From Paenibacillus amylolyticus (GTDB lineage: Bacteria > Bacillota > Bacilli > Paenibacillales > Paenibacillaceae), in contig NZ_BCNV01000001.1 in the NCBI RefSeq assembly GCF_001570725.1, positions 1,302,001-1,366,000 of the forward strand: 64,000 nucleotides of DNA. The letters run 5' to 3'. Position numbers and translations under genes: made by a program. Below the pieces are notes generated by a model. That model was not told the origin of the DNA. It did not search any database and worked only from the letters and a program-made list of their open reading frames with translations. Of the stretch, positions 16,914 to 24,083 are shown one piece after another; position 1 is the first letter of the stretch, and each line of letters starts with the position of its first letter.

Positions 16914-17462
16914 ATGTATAAGTTAATAACTTTATTGATTTTAGTAGTTCTGTTGGGCTGTTCGGATAATACGCGAAGGAGCTCCGAACAAAATGATGCA
17001 ATAAATGATAGTACTTTGAAGGAGGAACTTAATGAAATGTATACCTATAAAGCTATTACTGAAGAAGATGAAACATTAGAATCCTCAAAATTTCTGGATA
17101 CAGGCATTATTGCGGGTGAAGAAAGTGCGAAGTTTAGAGGATCGCTTCTTACTTTGTTTGGTGAACCGTTATATAAGTCAGATAATGCTGAAGATGCGTA
17201 CTATTATTTAATTGAAGTAAGCGATGATATGAGTAAGTGGTACTATACTGTTTATGAAGGTCCTTCAGGACCTGCTATTGGTTATGATGAAAAGGAAAAC
17301 CAAGCAAACGCAAGGGAAGCCTCCAAAGCTTTGCTAGAGAAAATTAAAGAAACCACACCTTCTGATTTTAATGAAGTCATATATTACGAAGACTTTGACT
17401 CGAAAATTACATATGGATGTAAGAGTGGAGAATGTTTTTATAATGAAAAAGAAGGTCGTTAG
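16914..17462 (+). CDS. Predicted lipoprotein (cassette 16)
   Basis: A 182-residue secreted lipoprotein. A basic start and hydrophobic core are followed by the lipobox 'LLGC' with Cys17, then a Ser/Asn-rich linker and a compact domain containing 'LLTLFGEPLYKSDNAEDAYY' and two cysteines near the C-terminus ('YGCKSGECF') that could form a disulfide. Function unknown. GAAAGG lies seven bases before the ATG. The upstream attC has lost its right end, so this cassette cannot be cut cleanly on its left side. Confidence 0.78.
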   Translation: MYKLITLLILVVLLGCSDNTRRSSEQNDAINDSTLKEELNEMYTYKAITEEDETLESSKFLDTGIIAGEESAKFRGSLLTLFGEPLYKSDNAEDAYYYLIEVSDDMSKWYYTVYEGPSGPAIGYDEKENQANAREASKALLEKIKETTPSDFNEVIYYEDFDSKITYGCKSGECFYNEKEGR

Positions 17463-17496
17463 AACTCGAAGGTATTTCATAGGAGTCATTAACTCC

Positions 17497-17584
17497 AGCT
17501 AACATAATATTCACGCTGCGGGCATACGCCCTTGGTCCGACGGACACCCGAAATACGTCGGGTCGCTAATATATAAAGTTAGTA
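17497..17584 (+). repeat. attC16 (88 nt)
   Basis: R'' AGCTAAC (17497-17503), R' GTTAGTA (17578-17584). The centre is slightly shortened and the right arm reads CGCTAATAT rather than CGTGAATAC, so pairing is weakened. Confidence 0.76.
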
Positions 17585-17652
17585 GAAATCAGGGGAATGC
17601 TTAATTAAATCATAAAGATTAGATAAACTATTAGTTAAGGGCGGGGATTTCA

Positions 17653-18261
17653 ATGAGTAGATTGTTACTAACCTCTTGTGGTTTTTATACTGAAGATATT
17701 AAAAATCAATTTCTGGAGTTTATTGATGGAGATATTTCTAAATTAAAAGTCTCAATTATTACAACAGCATCCCCTTCAAAAGAAACGAATAGATATGCAC
17801 AAAGAGCATTGCAAGAGTTTAAGGACATGGGATTTCAGCATATCAATTTTGTAGATATTGAATTTGATGATCCGCAAATTCTCTTACATAGAGATGTTAT
17901 ATATATCAATGGTGGAAATCCATTTACATTATTGTATTATGCTAAGAAAAGTGGTGCTGATGAAATTATCAGAACACTGGCCGCACAGAATGTGATTATC
18001 GTTGGAGTAAGTGCAGGAACGTTATTACTGGGGCCGAATATTAATATTGTCGATTTCTTTACTCCACAGATGAATACAATGAATTTAACGGATTTTAAGG
18101 CATTAGGTGTAACCGACAAGCTTATTTTTCCCCACTATGATCGAGAGGACATATTTAAAGATAGTACTAATAAAACAATTGAAGAGAGAATAGTAGAATT
18201 TGAATGCAATGAGAACTGTAAGGTGACAAGGCTTAAAGATGATGAATATATCTCAATCTAA
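17653..18261 (+). CDS. Peptidase S51 (dipeptidase E-like) family protein (cassette 17)
   Basis: A 202-residue class I glutamine-amidotransferase-fold protein of peptidase family S51. The nucleophile elbow is 'IVGVSAGTLLLG' (Ser in GxSAG), preceded by 'VIYINGGNPFTLLYY' and followed by 'FPHYDRED', the usual family pattern with a conserved histidine. Dipeptidase E-type enzymes cut Asp-X dipeptides, and other members degrade cyanophycin or act on antibiotic peptides such as microcin C; the substrate here is unknown. A GGCGGGG site lies before the ATG. Intact. Confidence 0.84.
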   Translation: MSRLLLTSCGFYTEDIKNQFLEFIDGDISKLKVSIITTASPSKETNRYAQRALQEFKDMGFQHINFVDIEFDDPQILLHRDVIYINGGNPFTLLYYAKKSGADEIIRTLAAQNVIIVGVSAGTLLLGPNINIVDFFTPQMNTMNLTDFKALGVTDKLIFPHYDREDIFKDSTNKTIEERIVEFECNENCKVTRLKDDEYISI

Positions 18262-18299
18262 TAAACCACGCGCATTGATTCGAAGAAGCCCTGAAATCT

Positions 18300-18418
18300 T
18301 GCTAACACCGTATTCACGCTGCGGGGCAACGCCCCGTGGTCTGCCAGTGGGGGTTCGAGGAAGTAGTATCCAGCAGACAACTAAGCCTCTCGGGTTCGTA
18401 AATACAGGAACGTTATCC
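18300..18418 (+). repeat. attC17 (119 nt)
   Basis: R'' TGCTAAC (18300-18306), R' GTTATCC (18412-18418). With a one-base gap the cassette ends match over about 17 bases (GATTTCAGGG region), and a GGGGCAACGCCCC hairpin lies inside. Confidence 0.82.
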
Positions 18419-18464
18419 GAAAGGCAAGCGATAATACTCTTAATTTTCTGTGAGGAGGAATAGT

Positions 18465-18989
18465 ATGTTTTTTTTACAAATGTCCGGATTCCCAGGATCA
18501 GGAAAATCAAGTTTGGCAAAACAAATATCTAAATTAACGAATGCAGTTATAGTTGATCATGATATCTCTAAAACGGCTCTGTTAGAGGCATTAGACAATC
18601 AAAATCTAAGTATGAATGTCTTAGGTAAAACGTCATATCATATTGATTGGGCATTAATTGAGTTTTATTTAAGTCAAGGGAATAGTGTGATTTTTGATGT
18701 CCCTTGTTTATATGAAAAAATGATAGAGATCGGTGAGCAACTGTGTTTAAAGTATAAGATTAAATACAAATATGTAGAATGTTGCGTGGATAATTACGAG
18801 TTGATTCAGCAACGATTATTAACAAGAGAAAGAAAAATTAGTCAGATAGAGAGCACAACATATGAAGCATTTAAACATGGCATACAACAGAGTAAAAAAT
18901 CTGAAAAATATGAATACTTTATTGTCGACAGTTCTGAACCAATTGAAACATATTTAAATAAAGTAATAGATTACATCAAACTAAAGTGA
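18465..18989 (+). CDS. P-loop kinase-like AAA protein (cassette 18)
   Basis: A 174-residue nucleotide-binding protein of the zeta-toxin/CPT-like small kinase type. Walker A is 'GFPGSGKSSLAKQI', followed by 'VDHDISKTALLEAL', where the Asp may be catalytic, and a 'VIFDVPC' strand. Likely a phosphotransferase for a small molecule or drug; the substrate is unknown. The start at ATG 18465 is set by AGGAGGAA (18453-18460); the GTG overlapping that site is excluded. Related but distinct kinase-like cassettes occur at 22338, and chromosomal ones at 26421, 32750 and 38297. Confidence 0.83.
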   Translation: MFFLQMSGFPGSGKSSLAKQISKLTNAVIVDHDISKTALLEALDNQNLSMNVLGKTSYHIDWALIEFYLSQGNSVIFDVPCLYEKMIEIGEQLCLKYKIKYKYVECCVDNYELIQQRLLTRERKISQIESTTYEAFKHGIQQSKKSEKYEYFIVDSSEPIETYLNKVIDYIKLK

Positions 18990-19013
18990 AATAATCAAGA
19001 TGTCTTGCTCATC

Positions 19014-19109
19014 GGATAACAATATATTCACGCTACGGTTATTAATCATTGGCCCGACATAAGCTGGACACTCATCGTTCACTAGGTCGTGAATACGGGA
19101 GCTTTATGA
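19014..19109 (+). repeat. attC18 (96 nt, mutated crossover base)
   Basis: R'' GGATAAC (19014-19020) pairs with GTTATCCGA. The right end reads CTTTATGA, so the crossover G is replaced by T (19103), although the following TTATGAGAGAGTGATG still matches the end of cassette 19. Confidence 0.8.
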
Positions 19110-19149
19110 GAGAGTGATGTAGACATTATATGGAGGGAGATTATTCTAG

Positions 19150-19653
19150 ATGATTCGAAATACAGTACGAGCATTGATTATCCAGAATGACAATCTTCTA
19201 TTAATAAAGAAAAGAAGAGCAAATATAGGTATTTATTATGTACTGCCTGGAGGAGCTCAAGAAGAGAACGAAACATTGGAACAGGCTTTAAGTCGCGAGT
19301 GTATGGAAGAGTTGGGTATTGAAATATCGAGTAGTGGGTTAGTTTGTGTAAGGGAATACATATCGCGCAATCATGAATACTCTTTCATAATGAAGGAAGT
19401 TCATTCGATTGATTTTATTTATGAGTGCAGCACTCATTTCCTAAATAATGAATTAAGAAGCCTACAATCTGATATTGGACAGGTTGGGATTGAATGGTTA
19501 CCCATTAATGAAATTAAGAGGACAGTGTATAGGCTAGAAGAATCTTTAGAACATTATAAATTTCCTAGAACAACTAATGAGTTCTTTAAAGAATATTTTT
19601 CGGATCAAGTAATAAAACCATATTCTAGCGTAATATTTGAAAGTAATCCATAG
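19150..19653 (+). CDS. Nudix hydrolase (cassette 19)
   Basis: A 167-residue Nudix protein. The Nudix box 'GGAQEENETLEQALSREC' continues to MEELGIE, matching GX5EX7REUXEEXGU, so the Mg-binding glutamates are all present. It starts with a beta strand 'RNTVRALIIQNDNLLLIKKR' typical of MutT-like enzymes. It probably hydrolyses a nucleoside diphosphate derivative; specificity is unknown. GGAGGGAG lies upstream of the ATG. Nudix genes are frequent integron cargo. Confidence 0.9.
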   Translation: MIRNTVRALIIQNDNLLLIKKRRANIGIYYVLPGGAQEENETLEQALSRECMEELGIEISSSGLVCVREYISRNHEYSFIMKEVHSIDFIYECSTHFLNNELRSLQSDIGQVGIEWLPINEIKRTVYRLEESLEHYKFPRTTNEFFKEYFSDQVIKPYSSVIFESNP

Positions 19654-19667
19654 AAAACATCACCATC

Positions 19668-19703
19668 TCATAACACTATATTAACGCATCGGGCATTCGT
19701 ACT
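19668..19703 (+). repeat. attC19 (left half only)
   Basis: R'' TCATAAC (19668-19674) pairs with TTATGAGA of the cassette 19 start. A short CACTATATTAACGCATCGGGCATTCG follows and then the sequence departs into the next gene's leader. The right half is deleted. Confidence 0.68.
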
Positions 19704-19727
19704 TTATTTTTGGGGGGCATCTCAAGG

Positions 19728-20270
19728 ATGAGTAAAAAAACAATAATTATTGAAGAATACAACAATCAATGGCCTGAAATGTTTTTTGATCTGAAATCCA
19801 TCATAGAACATAGACTCGGGGATCTAGTACTAAGAATTGAGCACGTTGGTAGTACCGCAGTACCTGGACTAGCGGCAAAACCTATTTTAGATATGGATGT
19901 AGTAATTGATTCTATGGACTTGCTTCCAGATGTAATTCAAGGATTAGAAAGTTTAGGTTACTATCATGAAGGTAATTTGAGTGTTGAGAACAGAGAAGCT
20001 TTTGCAAGAAAAGATGCAAATGTTCCCTATAGTATTGTAAAAATACAAAAACCTGAACATCATTTATATGTTTGTAATAAAGAGAGCAAAGAGTTATTAA
20101 GACATATATCCTTCAGAGATGCATTGATTAGCAATCCCGAATTTGTAGTCGAATATGCCAATCTAAAGAAAGAACTCGCTATTAAGTATAGGGAAAATCG
20201 ACAGTTTTATACGGATGGGAAGACCGAATTTGTAAATAATGTACTTAATGAATTTGGAAAGAATGTGTAG
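19728..20270 (+). CDS. GrpB family protein (cassette 20)
   Basis: A 180-residue GrpB/UPF0157 protein with the nucleotidyltransferase-like fold. Visible motifs are 'IIEEYNNQWPEMFFDL', 'IEHVGSTAVPGLAAKPILDM' and 'HHLYVCNKES' followed by 'LLRHISFRDAL'. Its reaction is not established. Full length compared with the truncated relative in cassette 6. The ATG at 19728 is preferred because it gives the family's usual N-terminus and has a GGGGGG stretch ten bases upstream. Its left attC is broken, so its cassette start cannot be defined. Confidence 0.88.
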   Translation: MSKKTIIIEEYNNQWPEMFFDLKSIIEHRLGDLVLRIEHVGSTAVPGLAAKPILDMDVVIDSMDLLPDVIQGLESLGYYHEGNLSVENREAFARKDANVPYSIVKIQKPEHHLYVCNKESKELLRHISFRDALISNPEFVVEYANLKKELAIKYRENRQFYTDGKTEFVNNVLNEFGKNV

Positions 20271-20294
20271 GTATTTCAATGGGACTAAGACATC

Positions 20295-20325
20295 CGATAA
20301 CTAATTGAATACAACAACGTTATCG
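20295..20325 (+). repeat. attC20 (31-nt remnant with intact ends)
   Basis: R'' CGATAAC (20295-20301) and R' GTTATCG (20319-20325) remain, but the whole centre is lost, leaving CTAATTGAATACAACAAC between them. CCGATAAC and GTTATCGG happen to be perfectly complementary in the linear form here, unlike most sites. Confidence 0.7.
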
Positions 20326-20350
20326 GAAATCTCACAAAGGATGTGAGAAC

Positions 20351-20620
20351 GTGAATACTAAAGATTTTAGAAAGCTAATCAGGGTGTATTTTGCTCCGAA
20401 ACTACATGAGGTTGGGTTTATGGGAACCGATCATCACTTTGTTAAAACGACTGATAATCACTTTATTTATACTCTGGTGATTCAGGCAGATAAATCCGGT
20501 GGATTTTGTGTTATGGAGATGGGGGTGCATCTAAATTTCCTCCCTAATTCTATTGGTGAATTTAAGTCTTCAAATGAAATGACGACCTATGATTGTGAAT
20601 TCAGAAAACGTCTTAATTAA
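20351..20620 (+). pseudogene. Truncated DUF4304-like protein (cassette 21)
   Basis: An 89-residue N-terminal portion of a DUF4304-type protein ('MNTKDFRKLIRVYFAPKLHE', 'GGFCVMEMGVHLNFLP', 'YDCEFRKRL'); full members are about 130-150 residues as I recall. After the TAA stop the same frame continues sensibly for a few codons ('NPNWFQFHWPR') and then stops again, so the C-terminal part is eroded. GTG start with AAGGATG upstream. It may still make a short protein. Confidence 0.55.
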
Positions 20621-20686
20621 AATCCAAATTGGTTTCAATTTCATTGGCCGAGATAATAGCTAGATCTAAGAAGATTGAAAATTTTG

Positions 20687-20780
20687 GACTAATATGATAT
20701 CCGTGCTTCGCAACCTAAAGGCTCATTGACCGTTCCCTACGGTAAGCTGCTTGAACGTCAGGAATACAACAACGTTAGCC
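20687..20780 (+). repeat. attC21 (degenerate left end)
   Basis: The left end reads GACTAAT in place of a xxxxAAC box, followed by ATGATATCCGTGCTTCG, which resembles attC9. The right end ACAACAACGTTAGCC is intact, with R' GTTAGCC (20774-20780). Confidence 0.65.
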
Positions 20781-20806
20781 AAGTTAATAGTTTAGGAGGA
20801 GTCTAT

Positions 20807-21574
20807 ATGATATTAGAAAAAGTTATAAATAGAATTGCAATACAAAGTGAATATATGGATTTGGTTGATAAGTATATAGAGCATATACTTAACGAATTTA
20901 AAGGTAAGATTCATAGCATTTATATGTGTGGCTCGATTCCAAAAGGAACAGCTCAACCTTTTAAGTCAGATGCAGACTTTACTATTGTATGTGCAAATCC
21001 CGAAGATATTGATTACGAAAGATTGTCAATGATTAAAGACAGGCTTTTGGAAGAATATCCATTCGTCACTAAGGTGGATACGATCATTTGCTCGATTGAT
21101 GATGTATTAAGTAGACCGAATGATTGGGGTTTTTGGATTAAGATCATTTGTGTTTGCATACATGGGGAGGACATTGGTGAAAAAGTACCCGCGATTATAA
21201 TTTCTCCAGAATTCATTTTAGACTTAAATACAGATACCAAGGAGGAAGTAGATCGTGTACATCGTTCACTTTCTAATGTTAGTGATCACTCAATGAAAAC
21301 TAGATATATTAAAGGGTACTCTAAGAGATTAATTCGTGCATTATACTCTTTGGTATTAGAAGATTCAGGGGTATGGGAAGATGAAATCATTAAGATGAAG
21401 AATGCCATATTAAACTATTGCGATATTGACTCCGCTTTAGTTGAGTATCTGTATGCTTGTTACTTGGATAGCGATGTATCTGTTGAAGAGTTTCTGGAAA
21501 TCGCAGATGAAGTATATAGCTATTTTGAGAACGCCTTAAATACAATGGCTGCTTCCAGAAATTTATTTGGCTAA
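20807..21574 (+). CDS. Nucleotidyltransferase-domain protein (cassette 22)
   Basis: A 255-residue protein with an N-terminal Pol-beta-like nucleotidyltransferase domain: 'IYMCGSIPKGTAQPFKSDAD' gives the GS...D(x)D core. A helical C-terminal domain follows, as in aminoglycoside adenylyltransferase-like proteins. Transfer of AMP to a small molecule or drug is plausible but unproven. TAGGAGGAG (20792-20801 region) fixes the ATG at 20807. The TAA stop (21572-21574) lies within R'' of attC22. Confidence 0.84.
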   Translation: MILEKVINRIAIQSEYMDLVDKYIEHILNEFKGKIHSIYMCGSIPKGTAQPFKSDADFTIVCANPEDIDYERLSMIKDRLLEEYPFVTKVDTIICSIDDVLSRPNDWGFWIKIICVCIHGEDIGEKVPAIIISPEFILDLNTDTKEEVDRVHRSLSNVSDHSMKTRYIKGYSKRLIRALYSLVLEDSGVWEDEIIKMKNAILNYCDIDSALVEYLYACYLDSDVSVEEFLEIADEVYSYFENALNTMAASRNLFG

Positions 21575-21666
21575 CAATATATTAACGATCGTAAACACCT
21601 TGAGAAGCGAGTGACCACATCCAGCCCCTAATCCCGTCAGGACATCGCCAATACAAATCGTTATCT
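21569..21666 (+). repeat. attC22 (98 nt)
   Basis: R'' GGCTAAC (21569-21575) pairs with GTTAGCCAA at the cassette 22 start over nine bases. R' is GTTATCT (21660-21666). Centre diverged from the main family. Confidence 0.8.
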
Positions 21667-21694
21667 GAAACTGGCAAGATTGAAAGGAGAAAAT

Positions 21695-22159
21695 ATGATA
21701 CTTGGGTTGTATGAAGCACATTTACCAGTGAGTAACTTACATCAATCAATTGAATTTTATTCTAAATTAGGATTAGAGCTGGCCTGGAGAGATGAAGATA
21801 CAGCGTTCTTCTGGATTGAAAAAGAAAAGAGTTGGGTCGGTCTATGGCAAGGTGAAGAGTATCTCACTTCTTATCATCCATCATTAAGGCATATAGCATT
21901 TCGAGTTAGTTATGAAGATCTTAGAGACAGTGTGAAATGGCTTCAAACTGTTGAAGTAGAGCCTGTCCCATTTGGAAAAAGAGATTCAATAAATCCATTT
22001 GTAAGGCCTAATCAGGGAAATGCTTCAGTCTACTTCAATGATCCAGATGGAAATAGTCTAGAATTAATGTGTTTTGTAAGTGTCCCTAAAAACTTGAAGA
22101 ATATATCCAATAAATTATCAATTGAAGAATGGGAAGATCTTTTGAAAGATAAAAACTAA
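21695..22159 (+). CDS. VOC (glyoxalase/bleomycin-resistance-like) protein (cassette 23)
   Basis: A 154-residue vicinal-oxygen-chelate protein with two beta-alpha-beta-beta-beta repeats. It begins 'LGLYEAHLPVSNLHQSIEFY' with the first metal-ligand histidine and ends with 'NASVYFNDPDGNSLELMC' containing the typical DPDGN-ExM motif. It resembles fosfomycin thiol transferases and glyoxalase-like proteins; the substrate is unknown. AAAGGAG upstream selects the ATG at 21695 over the ATG at 21680. Confidence 0.87.
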   Translation: MILGLYEAHLPVSNLHQSIEFYSKLGLELAWRDEDTAFFWIEKEKSWVGLWQGEEYLTSYHPSLRHIAFRVSYEDLRDSVKWLQTVEVEPVPFGKRDSINPFVRPNQGNASVYFNDPDGNSLELMCFVSVPKNLKNISNKLSIEEWEDLLKDKN

Positions 22160-22196
22160 AGAATGTATTGGGGTATTTAAAAGAAGTATCAGCATC

Positions 22197-22308
22197 AGAT
22201 AACATAATATTTACGCTGCGGCTCCTTCGGAGTCTTGGTCTGCCGTATGAAAGCGCTCCATCAGGTGTGTTCAACTACGTTGAACGTATGAATACAGAAA
22301 CGTTAGGC
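22197..22308 (+). repeat. attC23 (112 nt)
   Basis: R'' AGATAAC (22197-22203) pairs with GTTATCTGA of the cassette 23 start. R' is GTTAGGC (22302-22308). A GGCTCCTTCGGAGTC hairpin lies in the centre. Confidence 0.84.
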
Positions 22309-22337
22309 GAAATAATTGCTAGTGGAAGGAGATTTAA

Positions 22338-22970
22338 ATGCATATTAGAGGAGTAATTCTTGAGGGGTACTCAAATGCAGGGAAGACTTCAGTATTAAAA
22401 GCAATTAAACGATATCAATCACAAGAAGAATCCTCAGAACGGAGCGTAGTTATCCTTGGAGAACATTATTCTCAAATTTTAAATAATAAACATGGAGAAT
22501 ATGTGAGTCTAACGCGAGAAGAACACATTGAGTTACTTAAAGAGAGAGTTGAAATGCTCAAGAAACTTAACGATTGGGCAATTCAACTTGGTCCTGCATC
22601 TAGAGGAACTAGGGGACTATTTTATGTTCTGGAGAGGTTTCACTTAAATCATAGAGCTGCATTTGTAGATTCGGATTTGGAAGAGATAATTAAAATAGAA
22701 GAACAGCTTGAGTCTTTAAACGCCAAGTGTATTTTGCTTACAATCTCTCCTGAAGTTGTAGAAGAAAGAATTAAAAGTAGACAACCCGAAGAATGGATCT
22801 ATAAAACAGAAGAAGATGTAAGATCGTCGGTAAGTGAATTATTAAAAAGCCAAAATGTTTTAAGACATCAAGCTAAAACCTCAAGAGTGCCAACAGTAGA
22901 AATCAATACAGATGGTAAGGATTGGGATGAGTATGTAAGGGTAATCATGGAGGGCAACGACATCGCCTAA
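22338..22970 (+). CDS. P-loop kinase-like protein (cassette 24)
   Basis: A 210-residue P-loop protein. The Walker A variant is 'GVILEGYSNAGKTSVLKAIK', followed by a thymidylate-kinase-like body with 'FYVLERFHLNHRA' and a lid-type 'EERIKSRQPEEW' segment. Likely a nucleotide or small-molecule kinase; the substrate is unknown. GGAAGGAG upstream supports the ATG. The stop TAA (22968-22970) falls inside R'' GCCTAAC of attC24. Its own cassette border GTTAGGC is 35 bases upstream. Confidence 0.82.
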   Translation: MHIRGVILEGYSNAGKTSVLKAIKRYQSQEESSERSVVILGEHYSQILNNKHGEYVSLTREEHIELLKERVEMLKKLNDWAIQLGPASRGTRGLFYVLERFHLNHRAAFVDSDLEEIIKIEEQLESLNAKCILLTISPEVVEERIKSRQPEEWIYKTEEDVRSSVSELLKSQNVLRHQAKTSRVPTVEINTDGKDWDEYVRVIMEGNDIA

Positions 22971-23068
22971 CCAGATGTTCAAGCATCGTCGCTATTGCTA
23001 CTTGGTCGGGTAGAAACTATAAGCAGAAGAATGTATCCAGCCAGACGTATCAGATCAAAACAACAAGC
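22965..23068 (+). repeat. attC24 (decayed last site)
   Basis: R'' GCCTAAC (22965-22971), the only site fitting the classical RYYYAAC consensus exactly, pairs with GTTAGGCGA. The rest keeps fragments such as TTCAAGCATCG and CCAGCCAGACG but no right GTT box. This is the last recognisable site. Confidence 0.65.
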
Positions 23069-23082
23069 ATAGGAGCAATATA

Positions 23083-23484
23083 ATGACAATCATGTTCAAA
23101 GAAATAAAAGATATTGATACACAGGCAATTCAAGAACTGTTTCATTCGGTGGACTGGAAATCAGGAGATTTCCCAGAAGATCTGAGACAAGCAATAAACA
23201 ACTCGCATACGGTTATAACAGCATGGGATGATACCAAATTAGTTGGCTTAATAAATGCGTTGTCTGACGGCGTGATGACAGTATATTTTCATTACATGTT
23301 AGTACACAAAGAATATCAATCATTAGGAATTGGAAAGAGGATGATGGAACATATGATTAGTCGATATTCTAATATCAAAACAAAAGTGCTTATATCTTAT
23401 GATAGTGCAGAAAAATTCTATGGATTATTTGGATTTAAGCCAGAAGAAGGAACTAAAGCCATGTTTATTTCAGATATGGTATAG
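23083..23484 (+). CDS. GNAT acetyltransferase at the distal array edge
   Basis: A 133-residue GNAT-fold N-acetyltransferase. The acetyl-CoA loop is 'HKEYQSLGIGKRMMEHM', and the fold ends in 'AEKFYGLFGFKPEEG'. Substrate unknown. TAGGAGC precedes the ATG. It follows the last degenerate attC and has no attC after it, so it is either the terminal cassette with a lost site or ordinary chromosome. Confidence 0.85.
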   Translation: MTIMFKEIKDIDTQAIQELFHSVDWKSGDFPEDLRQAINNSHTVITAWDDTKLVGLINALSDGVMTVYFHYMLVHKEYQSLGIGKRMMEHMISRYSNIKTKVLISYDSAEKFYGLFGFKPEEGTKAMFISDMV

Positions 23485-23731
23485 CATTTTGTGAGGTTAT
23501 CAAAGGCATTAGATGAGCAAAGCCATCCATTTTTGATTGAATTTTCAGAATAAGGTCACTCATTATGGCAGACTCCACCTTAAAGTCGCTCTTCTCTTGG
23601 TTGGTGATGTTCTAGACAAACACCATTCTACCTAAGATAGGGGCGATTTTTATATAATTGTACCTTTGTAACTCAGGTTTAATTGCGGTAGTTTCTAATC
23701 AAAATACAGATATGAGAGTAGTCTAATATAA

Positions 23732-23813
23732 GGAGCAGCCCGATAATACAGGTTGCTTCTTTTTTTGCTCTTCACACTTCGCAAATGGAACATTGTGCGT
23801 TATATTGGATATG
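23732..23813 (+). repeat. Right copy of flanking repeat, with terminator
   Basis: AGCAGCC and GGTTGCT (23734-23759) with a T run to 23766 form a terminator. The following ACTTCGCAAATGGAACATTG and GTTATATTGGATATG block resembles 1057-1136. Between 23485 and 23731 I see no gene, only degenerate sequence. Confidence 0.5.
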
Positions 23814-23853
23814 ATTTGCTTTCTATAGTAGAAAAATGGAAAGGTGGTCAACC

Positions 23854-24050
23854 TTGGATGAAAATGAACGCTTTCCGATAGGACACTTTGAGCCAAGTCT
23901 TAAATTCTCTAATGAGGACCGATTAGACGGAAACTCCGAACAGAATTGTTAGGTGCAATTACACTGGATATTGCGATTCAAAGAATTGTATGGCACGGGC
24001 AGCATCATATTGCTCAAATTAAATCTTGTATCACATCGCAGAAGTGGTAG
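23854..24050 (+). pseudogene. Internally deleted YfiT/BstA-type DinB gene
   Basis: The TTG start with GAAAGGTGG upstream gives 'DENERFPIGHFEPSLKFSNE', the N-terminus of the YfiT/BstA (bacillithiol transferase-like) family. After a stop and frame change the last 25 codons read 'IQRIVWHGQHHIAQIKS', the family's C-terminal WHGxHHxAHI metal motif, ending at TAG 24048-24050. About 100 codons between the ends are missing. Dead gene; its promoter block is the right copy of the flanking repeat. Confidence 0.65.
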
Positions 24051-24083
24051 GTCTTATACACATCTCAAGTATGGAGGTAACAT

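Larger units (their letters stand above)
1189..23068 (+). mobile_element. Integron-type gene cassette array without integrase (CALIN-like)
   Basis: About 24 units are each bounded by attC-like palindromes. Complementarity of unit start and unit end, read as GTT start versus reverse complement of the AAC end, is: unit 1 GTTAGCCG; 2 GTTATGCGTA; 3 GTTATCGG; 4 GTTATATGC; 5 GTTATCCGA; 6 GTTATA; 7 GTTATCT; 9 GTTAGGTGAA; 11 GTTATACGAA; 12 seventeen bases from GTTATACGACAATTC; 13 GTTATCTGAC; 18 GTTATCCGA; 22 GTTAGCCAA; 23 GTTATCTGA; 24 GTTAGGCGA. Units 8, 10, 14, 17 and 19 match with one to three mismatches or a small gap. In a linear integron array R'' and R' of one cassette sit at its two ends, so this pattern is diagnostic of site-specific excision and integration at G/TT. 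All genes but one are on the plus strand, with the attC downstream. No intI-like gene is visible. The array is visibly richer in A+T than the flanks. Confidence 0.87.

Noticed and set aside
1652..23068. Repeats as CRISPR, ordinary terminators or Bacillus cereus bcr-type repeats
   Set aside because: Spacing is gene-sized, the repeats are large palindromes without T runs, and the unit-specific end complementarity is not explained by any of these. It fits integron attC logic.
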